DNA from: Planctomycetota bacterium | Lineage (GTDB): Bacteria > Planctomycetota > MHYJ01 > JACPTZ01 | Assembly (NCBI GenBank): GCA_016192525.1 | Contig: JACPTZ010000073.1 | Span: 1-64,000 of the forward strand | DNA: 64,000 bases | Direction: 5' to 3' | Shown here: piece by piece, positions 1 through 8,361 of the stretch | Layout: each line of letters begins with the position of its first letter | How positions within the stretch are numbered: position 1 is the stretch's first letter | Position numbers and translations under genes: made by a program | The notes under the pieces: generated by a model | Databases searched by the model: none | Seen by the model: only the letters and a program-made list of their open reading frames with translations | What the model was told of the DNA's origin: nothing

Positions 1-120
1 AGCAGGACCCATGAGGCGCGTCCCCTGGCGCAGATGTGCGTGTCGCATTGAGTGCCGTCCCTTGCAGAAGTTCGAGGAATTCGTGAGTTTCTCGCCGGAT
101 GAACAGAAGGACTGACCGAA

Positions 121-281
121 CGAGGTTACCGTCCCGTCCCATTGTCATCCTGAGCCTCGGCCGCAGGCCGAGGCGAAGGATCGCCAGCGTGTGCGGTTTG
201 CAGACTCCGACGATGGTGATCCTTCGCCCAGCCGGCCAAACGACGGCCGGCTGGGCTCAGGATGACAATGCGGTAACCTCG
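121..281. repeat. Intergenic foldback element, copy 1
   Basis: The ends are an 11-bp inverted repeat, CGAGGTTACCG (121-131) and CGGTAACCTCG (271-281). Just inside lie ATTGTCATCCTGAGC and its inverse GCTCAGGATGACAAT, so the single strand folds back on itself. A second copy with the same ends and the same internal GGATCRCCAGC lies at 44092-44251. No protein is supported. The bases before it (1-120) show no gene. A small non-autonomous mobile element or REP-like structure is inferred; no transposase is nearby. Confidence 0.75.
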
Positions 282-319
282 TACGACTGACCTTCGACCG
301 AATGAGCCTGTTCTCTCGG

Positions 320-735
320 CTGTCATCTCCCTTGTTTCCGTTGTCGCCTCTTTCCTCGTTTCCGTTGTTTCTGTTTCATTAGCTGCCGCCTCCGTTTCTG
401 CTTATTCTGCCGCTTCCGTTTCAGTCGTTCCCGTTTCTGTCTTTCCCGCTTCTTCTGCCGTTTCCGCTGCTTCTGCCGTTTTGGTATCTTCTTCCGTTTT
501 CGCTTCTTCTTCCGTTTTCGCTTCTTCTGCCGTTTCCGCTTTTTCTGCCGTCTTGGTTTCTTCTTCCGTTTTCGCTTCTTCTGGCGTTTCCGCTGCTTCC
601 GCCGTTTTGGTTTCTTCTTCCGTTTTCGCATCTTCTGCCGTTTCCGCTGCTTCCGTTGTCTCCGTTTGAATTCGCGTAATTCGCGCCATTCGCGGTCGCC
701 CTTCGTCTGTTTCGCGTCATTCGCGGTTCTACCCC
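320..735. repeat. Degenerate pyrimidine-rich tandem repeat tract
   Basis: From about 320 to 660 the plus strand repeats short units built on TTCTTCYGCCGTTTYCG with substitutions. From 660 to 735 it changes to repeats of NATTCGCG (for example AATTCGCGTAATTCGCGCC). All frames that stay open here give Lys/Glu/Thr- or Ser/Val/Ala-only peptides, which reflects the repeat rather than a gene. The tract directly precedes glyQ. Similar but shorter tracts flank the second foldback element near 44050 and 44330. Confidence 0.7.
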
Positions 736-742
736 GAGGGCC

Positions 743-1660
743 ATGAACTTCCAAGAGATCATCCTCCGCCTGCACCAGTACTGGTCCGACCAGGGGTGCG
801 TCCTCTGGCAGCCCTACGACCTCGAAAAGGGCGCCGGCACCTTCAATCCCGCCACCTTCCTGCGCTCCCTCGGACCCGAGCCGTGGCGGGCCGCGTACGT
901 GGAGCCCTCCCGACGCCCCACCGACGGACGGTACGGGGAGAACCCGAACCGTCTCCAGCACTACTATCAGTACCAGGTGGTGCTCAAGCCGGCCCCGAGG
1001 AACTCCCAGCAGCTCTATCTCGACTCCCTCCGGGCCCTCGGCATCGATCTGGTCGCCCACGACTGCCGGTTCGTCGAGGACGACTGGGAGTCGCCGACGC
1101 TGGGCGCCACCGGCCTCGGCTGGGAGGTGTGGCTCGACGGCATGGAGGTGACCCAGTACACCTACTTCCAGCGGATTGGCGGATTCGATCTCAATCCGAT
1201 CACCGTCGAACTCACCTACGGGCTCGAACGGATCGCCATGTTCATCCAGCGCAAGTCGAGCGTCTTCGACCTCGTCTGGGCGCCGGGAATCACGTACGGC
1301 GAGATTCATCACGAGGATGAGGTGCAGTACTCGAAGTACAACTTCGAGGCGGCCGACACGGCGCTCCATCTTCGACTGTTCGACGACTACGAGAGGGACG
1401 GCCGGCGGCTGCTCGAAGCGGAACTCGTCCTCCCGGCCTACGACGCCGTGATGAAGTGCTCGCACACCTTCAATCTGCTGGACGCGCGACGGGCCATCAG
1501 CGTCGCCCAGCGGGCCGCCTATATCGGCCGGGTCCGCAAGCTGGCCTCCGCGGTGGCGAAGCAGTACCTGGCCCTCCGGGAACGCCTCGGACATCCGCTC
1601 CTCGTGGCGACGGCCGACACCCAGACGGACATCCCTTCGACGAAGGAGCCGGTGGCATGA
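743..1660 (+). CDS. glyQ: Glycine--tRNA ligase alpha subunit
   Basis: Charges tRNA-Gly together with the beta subunit of the bacterial alpha2beta2 enzyme. The 305-residue product starts [19 protein letters not shown], the invariant N-terminus of GlyQ, followed by the class II core ([19 protein letters not shown], then [21 protein letters not shown]). The usual length is about 290-300 residues. The beta subunit gene is not next to it and must be elsewhere. The stop overlaps the start of the next gene as ATGA, so the selenoprotein behind it is probably translationally coupled. Start chosen on family alignment; the preceding bases lack a strong Shine-Dalgarno sequence. Confidence 0.97.
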   Translation: MNFQEIILRLHQYWSDQGCVLWQPYDLEKGAGTFNPATFLRSLGPEPWRAAYVEPSRRPTDGRYGENPNRLQHYYQYQVVLKPAPRNSQQLYLDSLRALGIDLVAHDCRFVEDDWESPTLGATGLGWEVWLDGMEVTQYTYFQRIGGFDLNPITVELTYGLERIAMFIQRKSSVFDLVWAPGITYGEIHHEDEVQYSKYNFEAADTALHLRLFDDYERDGRRLLEAELVLPAYDAVMKCSHTFNLLDARRAISVAQRAAYIGRVRKLASAVAKQYLALRERLGHPLLVATADTQTDIPSTKEPVA

Positions 1661-2151
1661 AAATCGGAGATCCAGTCCCCGACCTCGCCCTCACCGACCT
1701 CGCCGGCCACGCCGTCGACTGGCGCAAGACGGCGGACGAATCCCCGCTCTTCCTGGTGTTCTTCCGCGGCGCGTGGTGACCCCCCTGCCGCTCGAATCTC
1801 GTGAAGATTCAGAAGAACCTGCCGGAGTTTCAGAGACGCGGGGCGCGCGTGGCCGGGGTGAGCGGAGATCATCGGACGAGTCTCCGCAAGATGCGCGACC
1901 GGGACGAATTCGGCTATCCGATCCTGCGGGCCGGCGATCCGTCCGTCTTCCGCACGTTCGACGCGCTGAAGACGGAGAGCGACATCTTCCGCGGCCTGGC
2001 CCTCCCCTACCCGACCGGGCTTCTCATCGACGCCGCCGGCCGGCTCGTCTGGCAGATGACACGCCGGTCGCTCATCTTCCGCGTCACCCCCCGCCACCTC
2101 CTCGCCGCCTTCGATGAGAAGTACCCCGACGCGGCGAAGGCGAGGCCGTAG
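1657..2151 (+). CDS. Peroxiredoxin-like selenoprotein (Sec at residue 41)
   Basis: AhpC/TSA-type thioredoxin-fold protein, about 164 residues if TGA 1777-1779 is read as selenocysteine. The frame is continuous on both sides of the TGA: before it FFRGAW, after it [12 protein letters not shown], which gives an active site W-U-P-P-C where relatives have WCxxC. Downstream the fold continues ([13 protein letters not shown], then [17 protein letters not shown]) to TAG. Family knowledge: peroxiredoxin-like selenoproteins with a UxxC site reduce peroxides or act as thiol oxidoreductases. A SECIS-like hairpin sits 14 nt past the TGA. The start ATG overlaps the glyQ stop. The alternative is a nonsense-mutated pseudogene, but the TGA replaces exactly the catalytic Cys and no other lesion is seen. 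SelB/SelC lie outside the window. Confidence 0.85.
1777..1810 (+). promoter_or_regulatory. Recoding UGA and SECIS-like hairpin
   Basis: TGA at 1777-1779 is followed by GAATCT (1794-1799), loop CGTGA (1800-1804) and AGATTC (1805-1810), a perfect 6-bp stem. A G lies in the second loop position. The loop starts 21 nt after the UGA, within the range described for bacterial SECIS elements. It lies inside the coding sequence, as bacterial SECIS elements do. Confidence 0.65.
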
Positions 2152-2212
2152 TGGGCCTTCAAGATTGAAAAAGTACCCCTCAGCCGGATGAACCCCAAAA
2201 TCCAACGTCGGG

Positions 2213-2833
2213 CTACGGGCTCTTTTTCCGCTCGCGGTACTGCGAGAGCGCGATGGCGATGCACGAGGCGATCTCCCCGAGGGCGCGTTCGTGCTGCTGG
2301 GTGAGCACTTCGGCGTCGAAGCACCCCACGTTGAAGGTGCCGATGGTCCTCCCGTTCGCCCGAAGCGGAAGAATCAGTTCGCAGCCGTACGAGGTCTTCG
2401 CGAACTTCGTATCGGACTTGAAGCGGACCTGCTGGGGCGGAATGCGGGTCCGCAGGAGGGGGGCATTGGAGCGCACGACCTGCGCGATGTGGTCGTCCTC
2501 GATGAGCGACGGGTTTTCGTCGTTCACCACCACCCGGCCGCGCCGGACCAGGAAGGGGATGCGGAAACGGTCGCCGTCCGACTCGACCAGCGCGATGCTC
2601 AACCGGTCGTACGGGCAGAGCGTCTTGAGATTCGCCGCAAACACCTGAAGCAGGGTCTCGAGGGAGGCGTTCGAGGCGATGGCGCCGAGAATCCCGTGCA
2701 CGATGGCGAGAGATTCCGACTTGATCTCCAGCTCGCGCAGGAGCCGCCGACAGGCGGCATCCGACTCGGCCAACTGGGCGCGGAGCTCCGAAGCGGGCGG
2801 TGCTCCGTCGCGCTTGCCATTCCGTGGAGCCAT
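2213..2833 (-). CDS. GAF-domain protein
   Basis: A 206-residue protein. A short helical N-terminus (ELRAQLAESDAACRRLLREL) leads into a single GAF domain (about 40-195) with the typical strands LSIALVESDGDRF and TIGTFNVGCFDAE. GAF domains bind small ligands or cyclic nucleotides or serve as dimer sensors. There is no attached enzyme domain, so the output is unknown. Start ATG at 2833 is supported by a perfect AGGAGG seven bases upstream and a good promoter at 2862-2891; an upstream in-frame start would lie before that promoter. It converges with the selenoprotein gene and is divergent from the zinc-ribbon gene. Confidence 0.85.
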   Translation of the reverse strand: MAPRNGKRDGAPPASELRAQLAESDAACRRLLRELEIKSESLAIVHGILGAIASNASLETLLQVFAANLKTLCPYDRLSIALVESDGDRFRIPFLVRRGRVVVNDENPSLIEDDHIAQVVRSNAPLLRTRIPPQQVRFKSDTKFAKTSYGCELILPLRANGRTIGTFNVGCFDAEVLTQQHERALGEIASCIAIALSQYRERKKSP

Positions 2834-2861
2834 GCGGGGTCCTCCTGGGGGAACGGGCCGG

Positions 2862-2891
2862 ATTATAGGCCGGGAATCCGTGTTCTGGCAA
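2862..2891 (-). promoter_or_regulatory. Sigma-70-type promoter of the GAF gene
   Basis: On the minus strand TTGCCA (2891-2886), an 18-bp spacer and TATAAT (2867-2862) precede AGGAGG and ATG at 2833. The -10 box is perfect and the -35 box matches 5 of 6. Confidence 0.65.
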
Positions 2892-2936
2892 TGAATCGAC
2901 TTGGAGCCGGGGACCGCTTTCGCTATCATGTCCGCC

Positions 2937-3983
2937 ATGATCGAGTTCATGTGTCCCCACTGCAGGTCCAGACTCGGCCTCGACGAGAGGTTCGCGGGCA
3001 AGCGCGCCCGGTGCCCCCGGTGCTCCGAGACCATCTCCGTCCCGCCCCTCCCGCCGTCGGCCTCCGTCCCGGTGGCGGAACTCGCCGGGGAACCCCCGGC
3101 GCCGGGAGTCCCGCAGATCGGCGCGGAGATCGGGAGCACCATCGGGGACTTCGCGACCCGCGCCGGAGAGTTGGTCCGCGAAGAGCGGGAGACCGTGAGG
3201 TCCGGACTGCAGTCGGCGACCGGTCAGGCGAAGGAGGCCGTCCGGGAGGAGTGGCGCGACGCCAAGGCGGCGGCGGCCCAGGCCCTCCGGCGCCGGGAGG
3301 AGCTGCTGAAGCAGCAAGTGTCCGCGGCGAAAGATCGCGCGAAGGAACGCATTCGGGAAAAGGCGAAGGCGGCAAGCCCCTCGATCGTGCGCACCTGCGC
3401 CGGGTGCCTCGTCACGCTTTGCGTGATCGGGGCGTTCATCGGGCTCATCGTCGTGAAGGCGTCGCGGCCCCCGCGAATGGTGCAGGACGAGGAGATGCGA
3501 CGCCAACTGGAACAGGCCGACAATGAGTCCCCGGGGGGGCCCCCGGTCCGGCTGTCGGAGCGGACGGGGCCTCTGACGAATGAAGACGACCGGCTGGTGG
3601 CCGAACTGTTCCGGCGTCTCAGCCATCGCGATGGAGGGGTCCGGAACGACGCGCTGGACCGGATTCGCGCCCTCATCCGCCGCGACACCCTCGGAATGCT
3701 CGACCGTCTCAAGGCGGAGTGCGAAGCCAACGAAGAAGACCGGTTCGTCGAGGCGGCGGCCGATCTTCTGTTCACCCAGTTCGGCGAACTGGGGCACGAA
3801 CACGCCGTCCATCTGGCGTCCGCGCACGCCGACCGGATCAGTTACGTGGCGCGGCTCGTCTCGGGGGCCAAACAGCAGCCGGAACCGGATCAGGTTCGCC
3901 GGGCCCTCGAGCGCCTGGAGCAGGCCACCCGGGGAGGAAAGGCCCACGGGACGGTGCTCATGGAACTGGAAAAGGTGAAGTGA
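2937..3983 (+). CDS. Zinc-ribbon membrane protein of unknown function
   Basis: A 348-residue protein with an N-terminal zinc ribbon (C6, C9, C26, C29) of the type common in Planctomycetota. A Pro-rich linker follows, then a long charged helix rich in Arg, Glu, Ala and Lys (about 75-145, probable coiled coil), one membrane span (about 155-174) and a helical C-terminal domain with a HEAT-like look (RLSHRDGGVRNDALDRIRAL). The last part resembles repeats that count protein segments, but no catalytic motif is visible. An ATG nine bases upstream (2928) is an alternative start. The chosen one places the ribbon at the usual distance from the N-terminus. Function unknown. Confidence 0.8.
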   Translation: MIEFMCPHCRSRLGLDERFAGKRARCPRCSETISVPPLPPSASVPVAELAGEPPAPGVPQIGAEIGSTIGDFATRAGELVREERETVRSGLQSATGQAKEAVREEWRDAKAAAAQALRRREELLKQQVSAAKDRAKERIREKAKAASPSIVRTCAGCLVTLCVIGAFIGLIVVKASRPPRMVQDEEMRRQLEQADNESPGGPPVRLSERTGPLTNEDDRLVAELFRRLSHRDGGVRNDALDRIRALIRRDTLGMLDRLKAECEANEEDRFVEAAADLLFTQFGELGHEHAVHLASAHADRISYVARLVSGAKQQPEPDQVRRALERLEQATRGGKAHGTVLMELEKVK

Positions 3984-3989
3984 CGGACG

Positions 3990-4892
3990 CTACGGCTCCT
4001 CGTGCAACGCCCACCAGTTGCGGGGGACCCAGGGGGCGGCGGGCACAATCACCGTCGTCTTCACCTGCGTCACCTTGAGGAATGGAAGCTGGATGTTGGT
4101 GGGGTTCTCGGCGCCGGGATTGATCGGAAGGGTGCGGAGCGACTTCACCTCAACGTTGGTCGCGATCGTCGTCAGCGTCACGTCCTGCGACTGGAGTTCG
4201 GCGATCACCCTCCAGACGGCATCGTAGTACTCCTTCACCTCGTCCGCGATCTCCAGCACCCTGGGCATGTTTTCGGTCTTCGCGATCGCCCTCATCTCGC
4301 GGTGGCCGTCGGAGCGAAGCGTGGGGCTTCCGCACCCCATCCGCTTGAGGCACGAGTCGAGCTTGCGATTAACGAGCCGGGCGTGTTCCTGCTTCTCCGT
4401 GGCCTCGGCGAGCGCCTGCGCCTCCTCCGGCGACAGCCAGCGGTCCCCCACTTTCTGATAGCCGCGGGCCGCCATCGCCGCGTCGTGCGGCAACCACTCG
4501 TCCCCCACCTTCTCGTGACCGAGCAGTTTCCGGGCCTCGGAGTGGTCCCGGTCGATCCGGACGATGTCCTCGCAGGCGATCCTCCTCAGCCCGGGGGCGC
4601 CGCTCGCCCGCGCCCATTCCGCCAGGGCCCAGTGGCCGTCCAGGTCGTCGACCGCAAGAGCCCCCCGGTCGGCCAAGAACTTCTCGACGAGGCCGGACTT
4701 CCGTTCGATCGACGCGACCTCCGCCGCCGGCACCGTGCAGGTCCCGTACTTCGTCACGACCCGGTACGTTTCTCCCTCCCTCGTGAAGACCCCCTCGACC
4801 CGGCCGCCCGCCTTGAGGTGGAGCGTGTCGGCGCACGCGACCGCATTCAGCGCGCACACGAACAGGCCGCCGTGGAAGAACGCGCCCCGCAT
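3990..4892 (-). CDS. Secreted protein of unknown function
   Basis: A 300-residue protein with a signal peptide (hydrophobic residues about 6-21, cleavage near ACA-DT). The start of the mature region (TLHLKAGGRVEGVFTREGETYRVVT) resembles the beta-rich segments found in planctomycete secreted proteins that have HWALAEWAR and KVGDEWL modules. Those modules occur here as HWALAEWARASG (about 86) and two copies of KVGDxWL (about 127 and 147). The C-terminal third is a predicted beta domain ending in a Trp-rich tail. No enzyme motif is visible. It is convergent with the zinc-ribbon gene (6-bp gap) and divergent from the clostripain-like gene. Confidence 0.8.
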   Translation of the reverse strand: MRGAFFHGGLFVCALNAVACADTLHLKAGGRVEGVFTREGETYRVVTKYGTCTVPAAEVASIERKSGLVEKFLADRGALAVDDLDGHWALAEWARASGAPGLRRIACEDIVRIDRDHSEARKLLGHEKVGDEWLPHDAAMAARGYQKVGDRWLSPEEAQALAEATEKQEHARLVNRKLDSCLKRMGCGSPTLRSDGHREMRAIAKTENMPRVLEIADEVKEYYDAVWRVIAELQSQDVTLTTIATNVEVKSLRTLPINPGAENPTNIQLPFLKVTQVKTTVIVPAAPWVPRNWWALHEEP

Positions 4893-5029
4893 GCGAAGAT
4901 GCCTCTCTTTCCGGTTGAATCCTAGCCCGCCCGCGGCCGCCTGTCAATAGCCCCATCTTTTCCTTTCCGATTCCCATCCCTCACAGATAGTCTGTTCGTC
5001 CCTTCGCCCCCGAAACGGAGTCCGCCGCC

Positions 5030-6919
5030 ATGCGCCAACCGATCCTCGCCCTCGTACTTCTCGCCGCCATCCTCCCCCTTCGCGCCCAGGAGGCGCCCGC
5101 GGCGGACTGGACGATCCTGATGTACGCAATCGCCGACACCGATCTCGAAGACTACATGGTGCAGGACCTCGCCGAGATGGCCCTGGCCCGACCCTCCGAC
5201 CGGGTCCGCGTACTCATCCAGTTCGACCGCGCCGAGGAGGACGACGAGGACGAGGGATACTCCTCCGAGCCGGTCGGAGAGATCGGCGATTTCGACAGCG
5301 TCAAGCGGCTCACCCTGAGGGACGGGAAGATCGTCGAGGTCTCCGACCTCGGCGAGTTGAACATGGGCGACCCGAAGACCCTCTCAGATTTCCTCGCCTG
5401 GGGCCTGAAGACGGCGCCCGCAAAGCGATGCGCGCTCATTCTCCAGGACCACGGCCTCGGATGGGCCGGATTCGGCGGCGACGGCAGCCACGAGGACGAC
5501 GACCTCCCGCTCGACGAACTCTCCGGCGCCATCGCGAGCGGGCTGAAACAGGGCGGCGTCGATCGCCTGGACCTCCTGTGCTTCGACTGCTGCCTCATGG
5601 GCGATCTCGACGTGATGACCTCGATGCAGAAGTTCGCCCGATACCTGATCGCCTCCCAGGACCTGGAGCCGGGTGAGGGGTGGGACAACGACGCCTGGCT
5701 CAGCGCCCTCGCCGAACATCCCGAAATGCCTCCGGAGGCGATCGGGCGAGTCATCTGCGACACCTTCCTGAAGTCCTATGAAGAGAGCGATGACGAGGAG
5801 ATGAGACTCTCGGGGACGGACGTGACGCTCGCCCTCGTCGACCTGTCGAAAGTGCCGAGGGTGACGGCGGCGGCGCAGGCCCTGGGGCAGTCGCTCGCGG
5901 CAGCCCTCAAGAAGAAGGACCCGAGGGCGGACTGGGAGCGGATCGCGCGCGCCGGTCTTGAAACAGAGCAGTACGATGCCGGAGACGAACCCTCGTACGT
6001 GTTCGATCTGCACGACCTGGCCTCCCGGCTGAAGGGGGTGGGATGCGACGCGGAGGCGGCGGAGGCGGTCCGCGCCGTCGAGGCGGCCGTCATTCACCAC
6101 GTGGGAGGTCGGAATCGCCCGAAGGGCTCGGGAATCTCCGTCTACCTTCCCCGCGAAGTGGACGCGTTCGACGAACTGTATCGCGACTCCGCCTTCTCGG
6201 CCTCGTGGGTCTCGATGATCGAGGCCTATCTGGCGATCCAGGCCGCGGACGAGGAGCCGCCGGAGGTTTCCGACCCGATCGCCGCCGACGACACCCTCGC
6301 GAAAGGGGAATCGACCCCGGTGAAAGCCGAGGCCCGCGGAAGCGACATCGCGGAAACCTACTTCGTCCTCGCCCAGCCCTCGGGCGACGAGCAAGTCATC
6401 CTCGGCATGCTTCCGGCCACGTTGAACGGCTCCCGGCTCGAATCGAATTTCAGACGGTCGTGGCTGGCCATCGGCGACGCCGGGCACCAGGTGCTGGCAC
6501 CGATCGTCTACTACGAGAAGATACCGGGAGAGGCGGACAGGTACTCGGTGGATGTGGACGCCGAGTATTGCGGGCCCAAGGGCAAGCGATGGCAGGACAT
6601 CATCCTGACGTTTGAAGTGACCTGGAGCGAGAAGGAAATCTCGGGCAAGTTCGTCTCCGCGTATCGCACCTCGGAAGACGGAACGACCCCGATGGAACTG
6701 CGAGAGGGGGGGAGGATCCGGCCGGTCTACACGGTGGTGACCGCAGAGGGAGAAGAGGAGGACCGCACGCTGGAGAACGCCCCGACACTGGTCGTGGACG
6801 CAGAGGGGATCCGGATGCTGGAGACCGATCTGCCCGCCGGAACCTACGACGTGGGCTTCCTCGCGGTGGACCTCGCGGGGAACATCGGGGAGGCGTATGT
6901 GGGGATCGAGGTGGAGTAG
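5030..6919 (+). CDS. Secreted clostripain-family (C11) cysteine peptidase
   Basis: A 629-residue protein with a signal peptide (about 1-19, cleaved after LRA). The C11 core begins WTILMYAIADTDLEDYM. The catalytic His is H141 in ILQDHGLGWAG and the catalytic Cys is C188 in FDCCLMG, where the family has FDACLMG. Family knowledge: clostripain-like peptidases cleave after basic residues and are often activated by self-cleavage. The C-terminal part (about 410-629) is beta-rich and could be a substrate-binding domain; it ends with a Gly/Asp-rich Ig-like segment. Start at ATG with signal peptide directly following. It probably acts outside the cytoplasm. Confidence 0.88.
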   Translation: MRQPILALVLLAAILPLRAQEAPAADWTILMYAIADTDLEDYMVQDLAEMALARPSDRVRVLIQFDRAEEDDEDEGYSSEPVGEIGDFDSVKRLTLRDGKIVEVSDLGELNMGDPKTLSDFLAWGLKTAPAKRCALILQDHGLGWAGFGGDGSHEDDDLPLDELSGAIASGLKQGGVDRLDLLCFDCCLMGDLDVMTSMQKFARYLIASQDLEPGEGWDNDAWLSALAEHPEMPPEAIGRVICDTFLKSYEESDDEEMRLSGTDVTLALVDLSKVPRVTAAAQALGQSLAAALKKKDPRADWERIARAGLETEQYDAGDEPSYVFDLHDLASRLKGVGCDAEAAEAVRAVEAAVIHHVGGRNRPKGSGISVYLPREVDAFDELYRDSAFSASWVSMIEAYLAIQAADEEPPEVSDPIAADDTLAKGESTPVKAEARGSDIAETYFVLAQPSGDEQVILGMLPATLNGSRLESNFRRSWLAIGDAGHQVLAPIVYYEKIPGEADRYSVDVDAEYCGPKGKRWQDIILTFEVTWSEKEISGKFVSAYRTSEDGTTPMELREGGRIRPVYTVVTAEGEEEDRTLENAPTLVVDAEGIRMLETDLPAGTYDVGFLAVDLAGNIGEAYVGIEVE

Positions 6920-6944
6920 AGCCGGAGATTGAGGGAGACGCCAG

Positions 6945-8087
6945 GTGAACTCGCACGCGGGTGGCCCGCCCATCACGATCGTCTATCGACGGAGATTCGG
7001 TCATTCCCTGGCCCTCAAGTTTGCCACGGCGTTTCTTGGTTTCGGGGCCATGTCCTGGTTTGGTATCGCCTTCATTGTCTGGGACACAGGAAGCGCCGGC
7101 GATCTCTCCCTCGCCAATGCCGTCTTTCTGGTTCTTGCCGTCCCCTTTCTCGTCGTGTGGACATACCTCTTCACTCGTTCCCGGTGCACTCTCGATCTCT
7201 ACCCGGACCACGGAGTGACTTCGCTTGGCGACCGTTGGGGGTCGGGCCAGAAGCGATTCCTGGTCCCCCGGGGCGTGGGGCTGCGGAGGGACCCTGTTTT
7301 CGTCGGAGAGGTCAAGACCGAATGCTGGGCGGTATGCGTGGAGCCCGGACCGCCGTCGGTTGTGGCGCGAAAGGAAAATGCGGAGATGGAGATGCGCGCC
7401 ATCGCTGAACGGGCGGCGAAGTACTACAGGGTACCGCTCCGGCTGCCCCTCGACGAAGGGGAGGGGACCGTGGTGATCTCTCCCGACGATCTGGATCTTC
7501 CGTTCAAGTCACGCGCCCTGAAGTACCCCCAGATTCTGGGTGATCCTGGGCGAGGATTGACCGGAGTCTCCGTCGTCCACGACGTCCACGGCGCGACGCT
7601 TGGGTGGCGAGCGCTCAGCTCGCGTCTCGCCCTCCTGATCTGCGTGACCACGCTGGGGGCTCCCTTCACGCATCGTCGCGGAGTTCAGCTCTTCCTGCGC
7701 GATCCGGGACAGGTTTCGGCCATGCTCGTGGCGTTGGTCGGCGCCGAGCTGTTCGTCGCGGCCTTCCTCCGCTGGTCGCTTCGCGTCAGTTCCCGGGAGG
7801 TTCGACTGACGACCTCATGGCTGTTGCCCTTCCGCACCCGTTCGGTGGCGGTGGAGGATATCGAGGACATCCGGTGTGAAGGGGCAACCGTCCGCATCAT
7901 CTCCGACCGCGCCATCCTGCGTGCCACGTTCCATGACCCGTGTGCGGAGGAAATCGCCGATAGTGTGGCCCGGTATCTGAGACGGAGGTTGATGACCCTC
8001 GACGATTCCGGTGCGGAACAGGTCCGTCCGCCATCGGAATCGCCCCGCGCGGGTGATTTTCCGGAGAGCCCGCCGAGCAGCCCATAG
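6945..8087 (+). CDS. Membrane protein of unknown function
   Basis: A 380-residue protein starting at GTG (GGAGACGCCAG upstream supports it). Two membrane spans (about 28-48 and 58-77) are followed by a soluble part (about 80-225), then two more spans (about 229-250 and 265-290). A small beta domain follows (LRVSSREVRLTTSWLLPFRT, then VAVEDIEDIRC) that resembles membrane-associated PH-like domains, and a Pro/Ser-rich tail closes the protein. No catalytic motif recognised. It follows the peptidase by 25 bp on the same strand and may be cotranscribed. Confidence 0.75.
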   Translation: MNSHAGGPPITIVYRRRFGHSLALKFATAFLGFGAMSWFGIAFIVWDTGSAGDLSLANAVFLVLAVPFLVVWTYLFTRSRCTLDLYPDHGVTSLGDRWGSGQKRFLVPRGVGLRRDPVFVGEVKTECWAVCVEPGPPSVVARKENAEMEMRAIAERAAKYYRVPLRLPLDEGEGTVVISPDDLDLPFKSRALKYPQILGDPGRGLTGVSVVHDVHGATLGWRALSSRLALLICVTTLGAPFTHRRGVQLFLRDPGQVSAMLVALVGAELFVAAFLRWSLRVSSREVRLTTSWLLPFRTRSVAVEDIEDIRCEGATVRIISDRAILRATFHDPCAEEIADSVARYLRRRLMTLDDSGAEQVRPPSESPRAGDFPESPPSSP

Positions 8088-8143
8088 CCTGCATGCGCCG
8101 CTGCGGGACCGTCAGGAAAATAACTCAAGCGATTCGGGCGAGC

Positions 8144-8249
8144 GTAGGGGCGACCCTTGCCTGCCCTGAGCCCCGCCGAAGGGCGGTCGCCCCCTGTCGC
8201 GGGGCGAGTACGCCGGTCGACAGGGGGCGGGGGCAAGCCCCGCCCCTAC
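8144..8249. repeat. Foldback repeat with GTAGGGGCG ends
   Basis: The ends GTAGGGGCG (8144-8152) and CGCCCCTAC (8241-8249) are perfect inverses. Inside are GGGCGGTCGCCCCCTGTCGCG and its near inverse CGACAGGGGGCGG. The whole 8088-8361 gap holds this and no gene. It is a second, unrelated family of intergenic foldback repeats in this window. Confidence 0.65.
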
Positions 8250-8361
8250 GGCTGGGCGGTTCTGAAACAGCCTCTTAGCGGCGAGAGGGATGGCCGACGG
8301 TCCAGCGACCCGAAGAGCGGCGGCGAGTCGCCGTCGTCCGAACCCGGCGGGAGTCCCCTTC

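Noticed and set aside
402-689. Minus-strand 95-residue ORF rich in Glu/Thr/Lys
   Set aside because: It is a direct translation of the tandem repeat tract; all other frames are open too and equally repetitive.
323-1594. Long minus-strand ORF of 423 residues opposite glyQ
   Set aside because: It is antisense to glyQ and includes the repeat tract; open only because of the base composition.
3001-3947. Upstream part of a long minus-strand frame opposite the zinc-ribbon gene
   Set aside because: Arg/Pro-rich shadow with no conserved motif; the GAF promoter lies inside it.
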